NCBI GenBank assembly: GCA_002340405.1
Contig: DDLZ01000097.1
Span: 91,412 to 98,444, forward strand
DNA: 7,033 nucleotides
From: Bacteroidales bacterium UBA2559
GTDB taxonomy: Bacteria > Bacteroidota > Bacteroidia > Bacteroidales > Bacteroidaceae
Direction of reading: 5' to 3'
The position numbers were made by a program, and so were the translations under genes. Of this stretch, positions 1 to 7,033 are shown in pieces (positions within the stretch are counted from its first letter, which is position 1; every line of letters starts with the position of its first letter). The notes beneath the pieces are model-generated. The model ran no database searches. It was given only the letters and a program-made list of their open reading frames with translations, and was not told where the DNA came from.

Positions 1-1
1 T

Positions 2-1273
2 TATCCTGACCGTTCAGAGTGGAAAGAGCTGCTGAGTCGCCCTGCAATGGAGGTGGAGGGCCTCTACGAACGTGTCCGGACTGTGCTCGACGATGTACGC
101 CTGAGGGGCGACAGCGCCCTAAAGGAGTATGAGCAGCTGTTTGACAAGGTATCCCTCGATTCGTTTGCTGTGAGCCGTGCCGAGCTTGACGAAGCCGAGA
201 CGCTGGTTCCTGCAGAGCTGCGCAAGGCAATCGACTGCGCCGCCCTTAACATAAGCAAGTTCCACCGGGCACAGATTCCTGCCCCGCTGAAGGTGGAAAC
301 CACCCCCGGCGTGGTTTGCCGGCAGAAAGCGGTTCCCATAACCGGAGTCGGTCTATACATACCCGGCGGCACGGCGCCCCTATTCTCAACCGTGCTTATG
401 CTGGCTGTTCCGGCTCGTATTGCCGGCTGTTCTGAGATCATACTCTGCACGCCTCCGGAGAGTGACGGGCGAATCAACCCGGCCATACTCTACGCCGCCC
501 GGGTGGCAGGTGTGGACCGTCTCTTCAAGCTGGGAGGTTCGCAGGCAATTGCCGCTATGGCCTACGGCACCGAGAGTGTACCTAAGGTATCCAAGATATT
601 CGGACCGGGTAACCCCTATGTAACCGCCGCCAAGCAGATAGTATCGCTGCGTGATGTAGCAATCGATATGCCCGCCGGCCCATCGGAGGTAGAGATCATA
701 GCCGATGCCGATGCCAATCCCGCATTCGTGGCGGCCGACATTCTATCGCAGGCTGAGCACGGTCGCGACAGTCAGGCGTTGCTGCTCACCACATCGGAAG
801 CGATGATCGGCAAAGTAGAGAAGGAGTTGGAGCGTCAAATCGCCCTGATATCCCGCAACGATATTGCAGAGGCTGCCCTTGAAAACAGCCGCATGATACT
901 GCTTCGCAATGATGACGAGATAATGGAGATGACCAACGAATATGCGCCCGAACATCTTATCATACAGACCGCCAACTCTCAGGAACTGGCCCAACGGGTG
1001 GTAAACGCAGGCTCGGTCTTCATAGGTCCCTGGTCGCCTGAGAGTGCCGGCGATTACGCATCGGGCACAAACCATACTCTGCCCACAAGCGGCTATGCCA
1101 AAGCCTATTCAGGAGTGAACATAGACAGCTTTATGCGTAAAATAACCTTTCAGGAGCTCTCCCATGAAGGATTGGCCAATTTGGGGCCGGTAATAGAGAC
1201 AATGGCTGCCGGCGAAGGCCTGGATGCCCATAAGAATGCAGTTACAGTAAGACTTAAAGAGATAAACAGATGA
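2..1273 (+). CDS. hisD: Histidinol dehydrogenase, 5' end cut by the window edge
   Basis: HisD is the zinc- and NAD-dependent cytoplasmic enzyme that oxidises L-histidinol twice, via histidinal, to L-histidine, the last step of the pathway. The reading frame is open from base 2, and the residues before the first ATG (base 47) are homologous: [15 protein letters not shown] aligns with the N-terminal LLxRPA region of known HisD. The ATG at 47 is therefore internal, and about 4-6 codons lie upstream of the window. Visible length is 423 residues against about 430 for the family. Zinc ligands are present: Gln and His in SQAEHG (codons at 749 and 758), Asp in GDYASGTNH (1052) and His in LDAHKNA (1229). 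The catalytic Glu-His pair is in YAPEHL (950-955). The [12 protein letters not shown] and GPSEVEI blocks are intact. The stop overlaps the hisC start (ATGA), so it is the upstream gene of a his operon, probably preceded by hisG. Confidence 0.97.
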   Translation, partial: YPDRSEWKELLSRPAMEVEGLYERVRTVLDDVRLRGDSALKEYEQLFDKVSLDSFAVSRAELDEAETLVPAELRKAIDCAALNISKFHRAQIPAPLKVETTPGVVCRQKAVPITGVGLYIPGGTAPLFSTVLMLAVPARIAGCSEIILCTPPESDGRINPAILYAARVAGVDRLFKLGGSQAIAAMAYGTESVPKVSKIFGPGNPYVTAAKQIVSLRDVAIDMPAGPSEVEIIADADANPAFVAADILSQAEHGRDSQALLLTTSEAMIGKVEKELERQIALISRNDIAEAALENSRMILLRNDDEIMEMTNEYAPEHLIIQTANSQELAQRVVNAGSVFIGPWSPESAGDYASGTNHTLPTSGYAKAYSGVNIDSFMRKITFQELSHEGLANLGPVIETMAAGEGLDAHKNAVTVRLKEINR

Positions 1274-2307
1274 AAGATTTGAAACAACTGGTAAGGGAGA
1301 ACATTTGGACACTTAAGCCCTACACATCGGCCCGTGACGAATATCAGGGACGGGATGCCCATGTCTTTCTCGATGCCAACGAAAACCCCTACAACAATCC
1401 TATAAACCGTTATCCGGATCCGTTGCAGCGTGACCTCAAGCAGAGCATTGCCGCCATAAAGGGCGTACCGGCAGCAAACATATTTCTGGGTAACGGCAGC
1501 GATGAGCCAATAGACCTGTTATATCGCATCTTTTGTAACCCGGGGATTGACAACGTCGTAGCCATTGAACCCACATACGGAATGTATGGAGTCTGTGCCG
1601 ACATAAACAACGTAGAGTATCGTCGCGTACTGCTGGATGAGACTTTCCAGCCCGATGCCGGGAAGCTTCTGGCAGCCATTGACAACCATACCAAGCTGCT
1701 CTTCTTCTGTTCGCCCAACAACCCCAGCGGCAACAATATCGACCGCGAGGTAATAGAGAAGGTGCTTGACTCCTTTGACGGGATTGTTATAGTCGATGAG
1801 GCATACATAGATTTTGCAGGAGTACCCTCGTTTCTGGAACAACTCAGCCTAAGACCCAACCTTGTAGTGCTTCAAACCTTTTCCAAAGCATGGGGAATGG
1901 CAGGGATACGCCTTGGAATGGCATTCGCCTCACAGGAGATAATAACCATAATGAATAAGGTGAAATATCCTTACAATATAAACCTTCTCACCCAGCAGCG
2001 CGCCATGGATGAGCTAATGCATTATGAGCGTATTGAAGAGTGGGTAAAAGCCATACTCTCCGAGCGCGCCCGGGTTATGGAAGAGTTTGCAAAACTGGAG
2101 TGCACCGTAAAGATTTACAAATCCGATGCCAACTTCTTCCTGGTCCGCGTAAAAGATGCCCTTGCCACCTACAGCTATTTGGTTGACAAAGGCATAATAG
2201 TACGTAACCGCAGCAAAGTAGCTCTTTGCGGCAACTCCCTCCGCATTACCGTCGGTACTGTTGAGGAGAACAACGCTTTACTTGATGCATTAAAACAGAA
2301 AATATGA
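1270..2307 (+). CDS. hisC: Histidinol-phosphate aminotransferase
   Basis: HisC is a PLP-dependent, fold-type I (class II) aminotransferase. It transfers an amino group from glutamate to imidazole-acetol phosphate, giving L-histidinol phosphate. The 345-residue length is normal. Visible motifs are LDANENPY (34-41) near the substrate site, GNGSDE (74-79) for PLP phosphate binding, SPNNPSG (148-154) with the cofactor-contacting Asn151, VDEAY (175-179) with Asp176 for the pyridine nitrogen, and [14 protein letters not shown] (203-216) with Lys206 as Schiff-base lysine. Arg325 in LRITVG is the likely substrate-binding arginine. The ATG overlaps the hisD stop by four bases, and the N-terminus ([15 protein letters not shown]) matches remembered Bacteroides HisC, so the start is secure. 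There is no clear Shine-Dalgarno; the leader is A-rich. The gene ends in another ATGA overlap with hisB, suggesting translational coupling. By hand count, 17 of 28 Ile codons are ATA. Confidence 0.97.
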   Translation: MKDLKQLVRENIWTLKPYTSARDEYQGRDAHVFLDANENPYNNPINRYPDPLQRDLKQSIAAIKGVPAANIFLGNGSDEPIDLLYRIFCNPGIDNVVAIEPTYGMYGVCADINNVEYRRVLLDETFQPDAGKLLAAIDNHTKLLFFCSPNNPSGNNIDREVIEKVLDSFDGIVIVDEAYIDFAGVPSFLEQLSLRPNLVVLQTFSKAWGMAGIRLGMAFASQEIITIMNKVKYPYNINLLTQQRAMDELMHYERIEEWVKAILSERARVMEEFAKLECTVKIYKSDANFFLVRVKDALATYSYLVDKGIIVRNRSKVALCGNSLRITVGTVEENNALLDALKQKI

Positions 2308-3419
2308 AAAAACGAGTCCTATTCATAGACCGCGACGGTACAATCGCAGTCGAACCGTCCGATGAGCAGATTGACAGTTTTGAGAAACTGGAATTCATGC
2401 CGGGAGTCTTCAAGAGCCTCTCATTCCTCAAAGACCACACCGATTTTGAGTTTGTTATGGCATCGAACCAGGATGGACTGGGAACCGCATCGTACCCGGA
2501 AAAAGATTTTTGGCCGACCCATAACCTTATCCTCAATACCCTGAAAGGTGAAGGGATCACATTTGCCGACATACTGATAGACCGCACATTCCCGGAAGAG
2601 AATGCTCCCACCCGTAAGCCCCGTATCGGAATGTTTGGAAAATATTTGACACCCGAGTATGATCTGGCTGCAAGCTACGTCATAGGCGACCGTATTACCG
2701 ATGTGGAGCTGGCTCTCAACCTGGGTTGCCGCGCCATACTGCTGCAGGATAATGCCGGCTCACTGCCCGACAATCTTAAACCCGTATGTGCATTCTGTAG
2801 CCGTGACTGGTGGAAAATTGCGGAATTCATATTTGCAGGCGAACGCTCTGCATCGGTTCGCCGCACCACAAAGGAGACCGACATATGGGTAGAGCTGAAA
2901 CTGGACGGATCGGGCGAATGTGACATAGAGACCGGATTGGGGTTCTTCGACCATCTGCTGGAACAGATAGGCCGTCACGGCGGTATTGACCTCACCATCA
3001 AAGCCAAGGGAGATCTTAACGTGGACGAACACCACACCATCGAAGATACCGGAATAGCTCTGGGCGAGTGCATCCGCAAGGCTCTGGGCGACAAGCGCGG
3101 AATAGAGCGCTACGGCTATGCCCTGCCTATGGATGACTGCATGGCACAGACAGTACTGGACTTTGGTGGACGCAGTTGGCTGGTCTGGGAGGCTGAGTTC
3201 CGCCGCGAGAAGGTCGGCGATATGCCCACCGAAATGTTCATGCACTTCTTTAAGTCGCTCAGCGACTCTGCCGCCATGAATCTCAACATTCAAGCCCAAG
3301 GTAACAACGAACACCACAAGATAGAGTGTATATTCAAATGTTTCGCCCGTGCCCTGAAATCAGCCGTGCGCCGCGACATCTGGAACTACACCCTGCCCTC
3401 ATCAAAAGGGGTGCTTTGA
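2304..3419 (+). CDS. hisB: Bifunctional histidinol-phosphatase / imidazoleglycerol-phosphate dehydratase
   Basis: This fused cytoplasmic enzyme catalyses two histidine steps. Its C-terminal half dehydrates imidazole-glycerol phosphate to imidazole-acetol phosphate, the HisC substrate. Its N-terminal half dephosphorylates histidinol phosphate, the HisC product. Residues 1-165 are a HAD phosphatase: DRDGT (9-13, nucleophile Asp9 and acid/base Asp11), SNQDG (54-58, motif II with Ser for the commoner Thr), RKP (104-106, Lys105) and GDRxTD (128-133). Residues from about 185 are the dehydratase: FFDHLLEQ (214-221), DEHHTIED (241-248), HFFKSL (314-319), NEHHKIE (335-341) and the C-terminal SSKGVL (366-371); the His/Glu clusters bind the two Mn ions. 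Length (371) fits a fused HisB. The E. coli zinc-binding Cys-x-His...Cys-x-Cys segment is replaced by [11 protein letters not shown] (93-103), which has no Cys or His. The ATG overlaps the hisC stop, placing it last in the visible his block. Confidence 0.97.
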   Translation: MKKRVLFIDRDGTIAVEPSDEQIDSFEKLEFMPGVFKSLSFLKDHTDFEFVMASNQDGLGTASYPEKDFWPTHNLILNTLKGEGITFADILIDRTFPEENAPTRKPRIGMFGKYLTPEYDLAASYVIGDRITDVELALNLGCRAILLQDNAGSLPDNLKPVCAFCSRDWWKIAEFIFAGERSASVRRTTKETDIWVELKLDGSGECDIETGLGFFDHLLEQIGRHGGIDLTIKAKGDLNVDEHHTIEDTGIALGECIRKALGDKRGIERYGYALPMDDCMAQTVLDFGGRSWLVWEAEFRREKVGDMPTEMFMHFFKSLSDSAAMNLNIQAQGNNEHHKIECIFKCFARALKSAVRRDIWNYTLPSSKGVL

Positions 3420-3446
3420 GACTCTACCGCCCCATGGAGAGTTTTA
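3417..3446 (+). terminator. Weak stem-loop after hisB, possible terminator
   Basis: ACTCT (3421-3425) pairs with AGAGT (3438-3442). Two further C-G pairs can form inside past a bulged A (3427-3428 with 3436-3437), leaving a 7-base loop, and TTTT lies at 3442-3445. Outer A-U and G-U pairs could extend the base into the hisB stop codon. The stem is short and the T-run brief, so this may be only a partial terminator, but it is the best candidate for the end of the his transcript. Confidence 0.35.
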
Positions 3447-3473
3447 CGGAAATACTACCTGAACATTTATAGC

Positions 3474-3481
3474 CAAATTTG
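3474..3481 (+). promoter_or_regulatory. Possible Bacteroidota -7 promoter box for fbp
   Basis: CAAATTTG matches the Bacteroidota -7 consensus TAnnTTTG except for its first base, and lies 17 bases before the fbp ATG. I found no matching -33 TTTG box at the usual distance; the nearest T-run (3442-3445) is too far upstream. Initiation here would leave a leader of only about ten bases. This is a weak candidate. Confidence 0.22.
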
Positions 3482-3498
3482 CATAAACCGAATAAAAT

Positions 3499-5457
3499 AT
3501 GGAGCGTAGCATAGAATATTTACAGCTGCTGTCTAAGAGTTTCCCCTCTATCGCGGCTGCATCGACCGAAATCATCAACCTTGAGGCCATACTTAACCTG
3601 CCCAAGGGGACCGAACATTTCGTGACCGACATACATGGCGAATACGATGCCTTTGACTATGTGCTGCGTTCGGCATCGGGCGTTATCCAACAAAAAATTG
3701 AGGCTGTTTTCGGCAGTGACCTGAGCGATGAAGAAAAACGCAGCCTGAGTGCCCTGATAAGCTATCCCGAAGCCAAGATGCGTGCAGTCAAGAGCGAGGT
3801 CTCCGATATTGACGAGTGGTACAAGGTATCTCTCATGCAGCTTATAGCCGTACTCACCCGTGTCTCTTCGCGCTATACCCGATCCAAAGTGCGTAAAGCT
3901 CTTCCCAGAGACTACGCATATATAATCGAAGAACTTATGCATGAAACCAGGGGTGCATTTCTCTCCAAGCACAACTATGTCAAAGCCATTGTGGACACTA
4001 TAGTCTCCACCGGCCGTGCCCGCTACTTTATAATAGCGATAGCCAATGTCACCCGCAGCCTGGTCATTGACCATCTTCACATTATAGGCGATATCTACGA
4101 CCGCGGCCCGGGCGCCCACCGTATAATGGATATGCTCTGCAAGTATAAGGATTATAATATACAATGGGGTAACCACGATCTGGTATGGATGGGAGCCTCT
4201 GCCGGCAGCGCCGCCTGCGTGGCCAATGTACTGCGCAACAGTCTAAAGTACGCCGATATGGGTACGCTTGAAGACGGATATGGTATAAGCCTACTGCCCC
4301 TTGCCACATTTGCAATGGAGACCTATGCCGATGACCCCTGTACCCTGTTCGACCCTGTCAAGTCCGATGACACTCCCGCCGACATTCCGCCCGTTCGCCT
4401 TATGTCACAAATGCACAAAGCTATCACCATAATCCAGTTCAAGCTGGAAGCAGCCGTGACAGCCCGCCATCCCGAGTTTGGAATGGACAGCCGCAACCTG
4501 CTACACAAGATGGACCTGAAACGCGGCACTATCATAGTTGATGACCGTGAGTACCGTCTGCTCGACACCAATTTCCCCACCATTGACCCCGATGACCCTT
4601 ACCGCCTCACTCCGGCCGAGCAGAACGTAATAGACCGCCTGGTACACAGCTTCACAAGCAGCCAGACTCTGGCGCGACATATGGAGTGCTTCTATACTAA
4701 CGGATCGCTCTATCTGGTCCACAACAACAATCTGCTCTACCACGGCAGTGTACCGCTCAACGAAGACGGCACACTGGCTGCCATGAATATAGAGGGTGTT
4801 GAATACAAGGGACGTGCCCTGTTTGACACCATTGACAAATATGTCCGTACCGCTCACTACGCCTCTTCCGACGACCCCATCAAGGAGTATGGCCGCGACC
4901 TGATATGGTATCTCTGGTGCGGACCCGTTTCGCCTCCATTCGACAAAAAACGCATGGCCACATTAGAACGCTATTTCATAGCCGAAAAAGAGACCCACGC
5001 AGAGCCTAAAGGCAACTATTATCATCTCAAGAACCGGCGTGAGATATGCGAAATGATACTCCGGGAGTTCGGTATAACCGATTTGGAAAACGCCCACATA
5101 ATCAACGGCCATATACCCGTCAAGGCTGCCAGCGGCGAAAGCCCCATAAAAGCCGGAGGCCGGCTTCTGGTCATTGACGGCGGATTCTCCAAGGTCTATC
5201 ACAGACAGACCGGAATAGCCGGTTACACACTCATATACAATTCACACGGAATGCGCCTTGTCCGTCACCGTCCCTTCGAGTCCATACAGGATTCAATAGC
5301 CCATGGAATGGACGTGGTGGACGCCACCCAGGTAGTCAAACACAGCGACCGGCAGATTCTGGTCCGTGATACCGACAAAGGCAAACGCATTATGAGCCGT
5401 GTGGAGGACCTGAAAGCTCTTCTGCAGGCCTACCGCACCGGCTTGATCCGCAGTTGA
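3499..5457 (+). CDS. fbp: Fructose-1,6-bisphosphatase, class III
   Basis: This enzyme hydrolyses fructose 1,6-bisphosphate to fructose 6-phosphate, the committed gluconeogenic step, in the cytoplasm. Class III enzymes (Bacillus Fbp type) belong to the calcineurin-like metallophosphoesterases, not the classical FBPase fold. The metal-site motifs are spread along the chain in the expected order: TDIHGEYD (43-50, Asp44 and His46), GDIYDRGPG (197-205, Asp198 and Asp201), WGNHD (223-227, Asn225 and His226), YHGSVP (414-419, His415) and INGHIPV (535-541, His538). The conserved C-terminal segment GGRLLVIDGGFSK (553-565) is intact. Length (652) is close to the family's 640-670. The start is fixed: an in-frame TAA (3493-3495) lies one codon before the ATG. 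The N-terminus seems some residues shorter than remembered Bacteroides relatives. No Shine-Dalgarno is visible. It follows hisB by 79 bp, so it may be a separate unit or receive some read-through. Confidence 0.96.
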   Translation: MERSIEYLQLLSKSFPSIAAASTEIINLEAILNLPKGTEHFVTDIHGEYDAFDYVLRSASGVIQQKIEAVFGSDLSDEEKRSLSALISYPEAKMRAVKSEVSDIDEWYKVSLMQLIAVLTRVSSRYTRSKVRKALPRDYAYIIEELMHETRGAFLSKHNYVKAIVDTIVSTGRARYFIIAIANVTRSLVIDHLHIIGDIYDRGPGAHRIMDMLCKYKDYNIQWGNHDLVWMGASAGSAACVANVLRNSLKYADMGTLEDGYGISLLPLATFAMETYADDPCTLFDPVKSDDTPADIPPVRLMSQMHKAITIIQFKLEAAVTARHPEFGMDSRNLLHKMDLKRGTIIVDDREYRLLDTNFPTIDPDDPYRLTPAEQNVIDRLVHSFTSSQTLARHMECFYTNGSLYLVHNNNLLYHGSVPLNEDGTLAAMNIEGVEYKGRALFDTIDKYVRTAHYASSDDPIKEYGRDLIWYLWCGPVSPPFDKKRMATLERYFIAEKETHAEPKGNYYHLKNRREICEMILREFGITDLENAHIINGHIPVKAASGESPIKAGGRLLVIDGGFSKVYHRQTGIAGYTLIYNSHGMRLVRHRPFESIQDSIAHGMDVVDATQVVKHSDRQILVRDTDKGKRIMSRVEDLKALLQAYRTGLIRS

Positions 5458-5495
5458 AGCAGAGGAGTCAATCTATAGCCCATACAGGAAACTTA

Positions 5496-5514
5496 TTCCG
5501 TAACCGATACGGAA
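5496..5514. terminator. Hairpin between convergent fbp and pepD, possible terminator
   Basis: TTCCGTA (5496-5502) and TACGGAA (5508-5514) form a perfect 7-bp stem with a 5-base loop. It sits 39 bp past the fbp stop and 28 bp past the pepD stop, so it could serve both convergent transcripts. No strong T-run follows on either strand; the minus-strand side (TAAGTTTCC) is only slightly T-rich. Its role in termination is inferred from position. Confidence 0.4.
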
Positions 5515-5528
5515 GATCTATCCCGCGG

Positions 5529-5545
5529 CTGAAACAGGATTTCAG
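5529..5545 (-). terminator. Small hairpin overlapping the pepD stop codon
   Basis: CTGAAA (5529-5534) and TTTCAG (5540-5545) form a 6-bp stem with a 5-base loop. The pepD stop codon (5542-5544) lies within one arm. On the pepD strand it is followed by a GC-rich stretch, not a T-run, so it may be an RNA 3'-end stabiliser or simply chance. Confidence 0.25.
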
Positions 5546-6987
5546 GGAATATTGCGCAGAATGGCTATCAGATGGTCAAATACCATTGGAACGGTAGCCA
5601 ATTCGAGACGCTCCGACGGAGAATGGACGCCTCTGAGCGTGGGACCTATGGAGATCATGTCCAAATCGGGATATGAGGTGAGGAACAGTCCGCATTCCAG
5701 ACCGGCATGGATAGCCTTAACCTTAGGGTCACGACCAAAAAGCTCACGATAGGTACGCACTGAAATGTCAAGCAGCACCGATTTGGGATTGGGAGCCCAG
5801 CCGGGATAACCCTCATTAGACTCCACCTTAGCTCCTGCCAGACGGAAACAGGCTGCAACGGTCTGCTGCACGGCATACTTTGCCGATTCAACTGAACTGC
5901 GCTGACTGCTCACTACTGTAACCTTGCCCTGCTCCGTGCGGACACGCGCCAGATTAGAGCTTGTCTCCACCAGACCCGGCACATCCATACTCATAGCATA
6001 AACGCCGTTAAAGACCGCAAACAACGAACGTATTATATTACGGGCCACATCTGTCTCTATACACTCCTGTAGAAGATCTGTTGACTCCATAAAGAACTTG
6101 GCCTCCTTCTCGGTCACATGATACTCATTCTGCACCTCAGCGGCAAACAGATTAAAATCGATACGGATCTTCTCACGGTCAGATGAGGGTATCGCAATCA
6201 CCGCTGTGGCATCACGCGGAATGGCATTATGAAGATTCCCTCCCTGAATACTGCATAGGCGCAAATCATACTTGTCAAGAGCCGAATTAAGGAAACGTGC
6301 CAAAATCTTGTTGGCATTGGCATAACCCTTATCTATATCATCGCCCGAATGTCCGCCATGAAATCTGTCCACCCCAACCCGTAGGCACATATAGCCCGCG
6401 GGAACGGTCTCCAGCTTGAAATCAAACTCTATCGATGTGTTTATCCCGCCTGCACAGCCTATAAAAATCTCACCCTCATCCTCGGAGTCAAGGTTGATAA
6501 GCATCTTTCCGTTCATCATGCCCGGCTTAAGCTGTGTAGCGCCTATCAGTCCTGTCTCCTCCGATACGGTAAAGAGACACTCCAGGGGACCGTGCTCTAT
6601 CTCACTGCTGTCCAACAGAGCCAGGGCTAAAGCTATGCCTATTCCGTCATCGGCCCCCAGAGTGGTGCCGCGTGCCTTAAGCCATCCGTCCTCCACGTAT
6701 GTACTGATGGGCTGTGTCATAAAATCGTGGTCCAGAGTCGCCTCCTTCTCGCACACCATATCCTGATGAGCCTGCAATATCACCGTCTGTCGATTCTCAT
6801 ATCCGGGTGTTGCAGGCTTAAAGATTACCACATTGCCAACATCGTCCTTAAGATATTTAAGTCCGCATGCAGATGCAAAATTCATCAAATATTCACCCAT
6901 CTTCTCCTCATGTCCCGACGGACGGGGAATCTGACATATTTCCAGGAATATATCCATCACTCTTTTCGAACGGTCAATCTTGTTCAT
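5542..6987 (-). CDS. pepD: Aminoacyl-histidine dipeptidase (beta-Ala-His dipeptidase), peptidase family M20C
   Basis: PepD is a cytosolic di-zinc dipeptidase that cleaves Xaa-His dipeptides, including carnosine, and other unblocked dipeptides. The 481 residues compare with about 485 for E. coli PepD. Residues of the bimetal site keep a constant offset of -6 from those I recall for characterised PepD: His74 and Asp76 in QAHQDMV, Asp113 in GADDGIG, catalytic Glu143 and ligand Glu144 in SEETGLIGA, Asp167 in NLDSEDEGE, and His455 in RGVHSPSER. Residues from about 190 to 390 form the lid/dimerisation insert typical of M20, including RFHGGHSGDDI (208-218) and GGNLHNAIP (249-257). There is no signal peptide. 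The ATG is preceded by a very AT-rich leader without a Shine-Dalgarno. The gene converges on fbp and is not in the his operon, though its activity can supply histidine. Confidence 0.96.
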   Translation of the reverse strand: MNKIDRSKRVMDIFLEICQIPRPSGHEEKMGEYLMNFASACGLKYLKDDVGNVVIFKPATPGYENRQTVILQAHQDMVCEKEATLDHDFMTQPISTYVEDGWLKARGTTLGADDGIGIALALALLDSSEIEHGPLECLFTVSEETGLIGATQLKPGMMNGKMLINLDSEDEGEIFIGCAGGINTSIEFDFKLETVPAGYMCLRVGVDRFHGGHSGDDIDKGYANANKILARFLNSALDKYDLRLCSIQGGNLHNAIPRDATAVIAIPSSDREKIRIDFNLFAAEVQNEYHVTEKEAKFFMESTDLLQECIETDVARNIIRSLFAVFNGVYAMSMDVPGLVETSSNLARVRTEQGKVTVVSSQRSSVESAKYAVQQTVAACFRLAGAKVESNEGYPGWAPNPKSVLLDISVRTYRELFGRDPKVKAIHAGLECGLFLTSYPDLDMISIGPTLRGVHSPSERLELATVPMVFDHLIAILRNIP

Positions 6988-7033
6988 ATTCTATTATTAA
7001 AAAATCCATTAGACCTTAAATTCTATTAGTAAA
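6988..7033 (-). promoter_or_regulatory. AT-rich leader of pepD, promoter region not resolved
   Basis: Only 8 of the 46 bases are G or C by hand count, a sharp drop from the flanking gene. On the pepD strand the bases just before the ATG are a T-run and then TAATAATAGAAT, which resembles the unstructured AT-rich leaders of Bacteroidota genes. No good match to TAnnTTTG or a -33 TTTG is visible, so the promoter may lie beyond the window. Confidence 0.35.

Noticed and set aside
743..1075. Minus-strand open frame inside hisD
   Set aside because: It is opposite the conserved zinc and catalytic region of HisD and encodes no recognisable protein.
2571..2621. HisB phosphatase domain as a decaying, inactive domain
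   Set aside because: Asp9, Asp11, Ser54, Lys105 and Asp129/Asp133 are all kept and the frame is intact, so loss of only the zinc cluster looks like a lineage feature.
2760..3317. Minus-strand open frame of 185 codons opposite hisB
   Set aside because: It is a shadow of the conserved dehydratase domain on the other strand; no family resemblance or start signal.
3420..3498. Possible riboswitch or small RNA before fbp
   Set aside because: At 79 bp with only one weak stem, it lacks room and structure for a known riboswitch class.
3520..4176. Minus-strand open frame of 218 codons opposite fbp
   Set aside because: It lies wholly antisense to a well-supported gene, has no recognisable motif, and the ATA/TAT-rich codon pattern of fbp explains the lack of stops.
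6727..7029. Plus-strand frame of 100 codons running from within pepD to the window end
   Set aside because: It is mostly antisense to the conserved N-terminal part of PepD, and its end is an accident of the AT-rich leader.

Overview
This window looks like ordinary chromosomal housekeeping DNA from a member of the Bacteroidales (Bacteroidota). Four things point there. HisB is a fused phosphatase-dehydratase of the kind I associate with Bacteroides relatives. A class III fructose-1,6-bisphosphatase is present. All visible starts lack a Shine-Dalgarno sequence and follow A-rich leaders. HisC and HisB closely resemble Bacteroides proteins as I remember them. Isoleucine is mostly encoded by ATA although base composition looks roughly balanced, which would fit one of the moderately GC-rich gut Bacteroidales. 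Genus assignment is not possible by eye.

Layout. Bases 2-3419 (+ strand) hold a tight histidine-biosynthesis block, hisD-hisC-hisB. hisD is cut at the left edge by only about 4-6 codons, and both gene junctions are 4-bp ATGA overlaps. A 79-bp gap with a weak stem-loop and a possible promoter box follows. Next is fbp (3499-5457, +), a full-length class III fructose-1,6-bisphosphatase. An 84-bp gap with two short hairpins separates it from the convergent pepD (5542-6987, - strand), a full-length M20C aminoacyl-histidine dipeptidase with all expected metal-site residues. The last 46 bases are the very AT-rich leader of pepD.

How the genes work together. HisC, the N-terminal half of HisB and HisD carry out the last steps to histidine: imidazole-acetol phosphate to histidinol phosphate, then histidinol, then histidine. 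The C-terminal half of HisB makes the imidazole-acetol phosphate. hisG probably lies just upstream, and the other his genes are not here. Fbp is the committed gluconeogenic phosphatase. PepD releases histidine and other amino acids from dipeptides. Placing a histidine-releasing peptidase next to histidine biosynthesis is suggestive, but nothing in the sequence proves a regulatory link.

I see no mobile element, CRISPR array, tRNA, rRNA, phage gene or clearly novel system. The most notable points are the missing zinc-binding Cys/His cluster in the phosphatase half of HisB, the ATA-heavy isoleucine usage, and the his-fbp-pepD neighbourhood.
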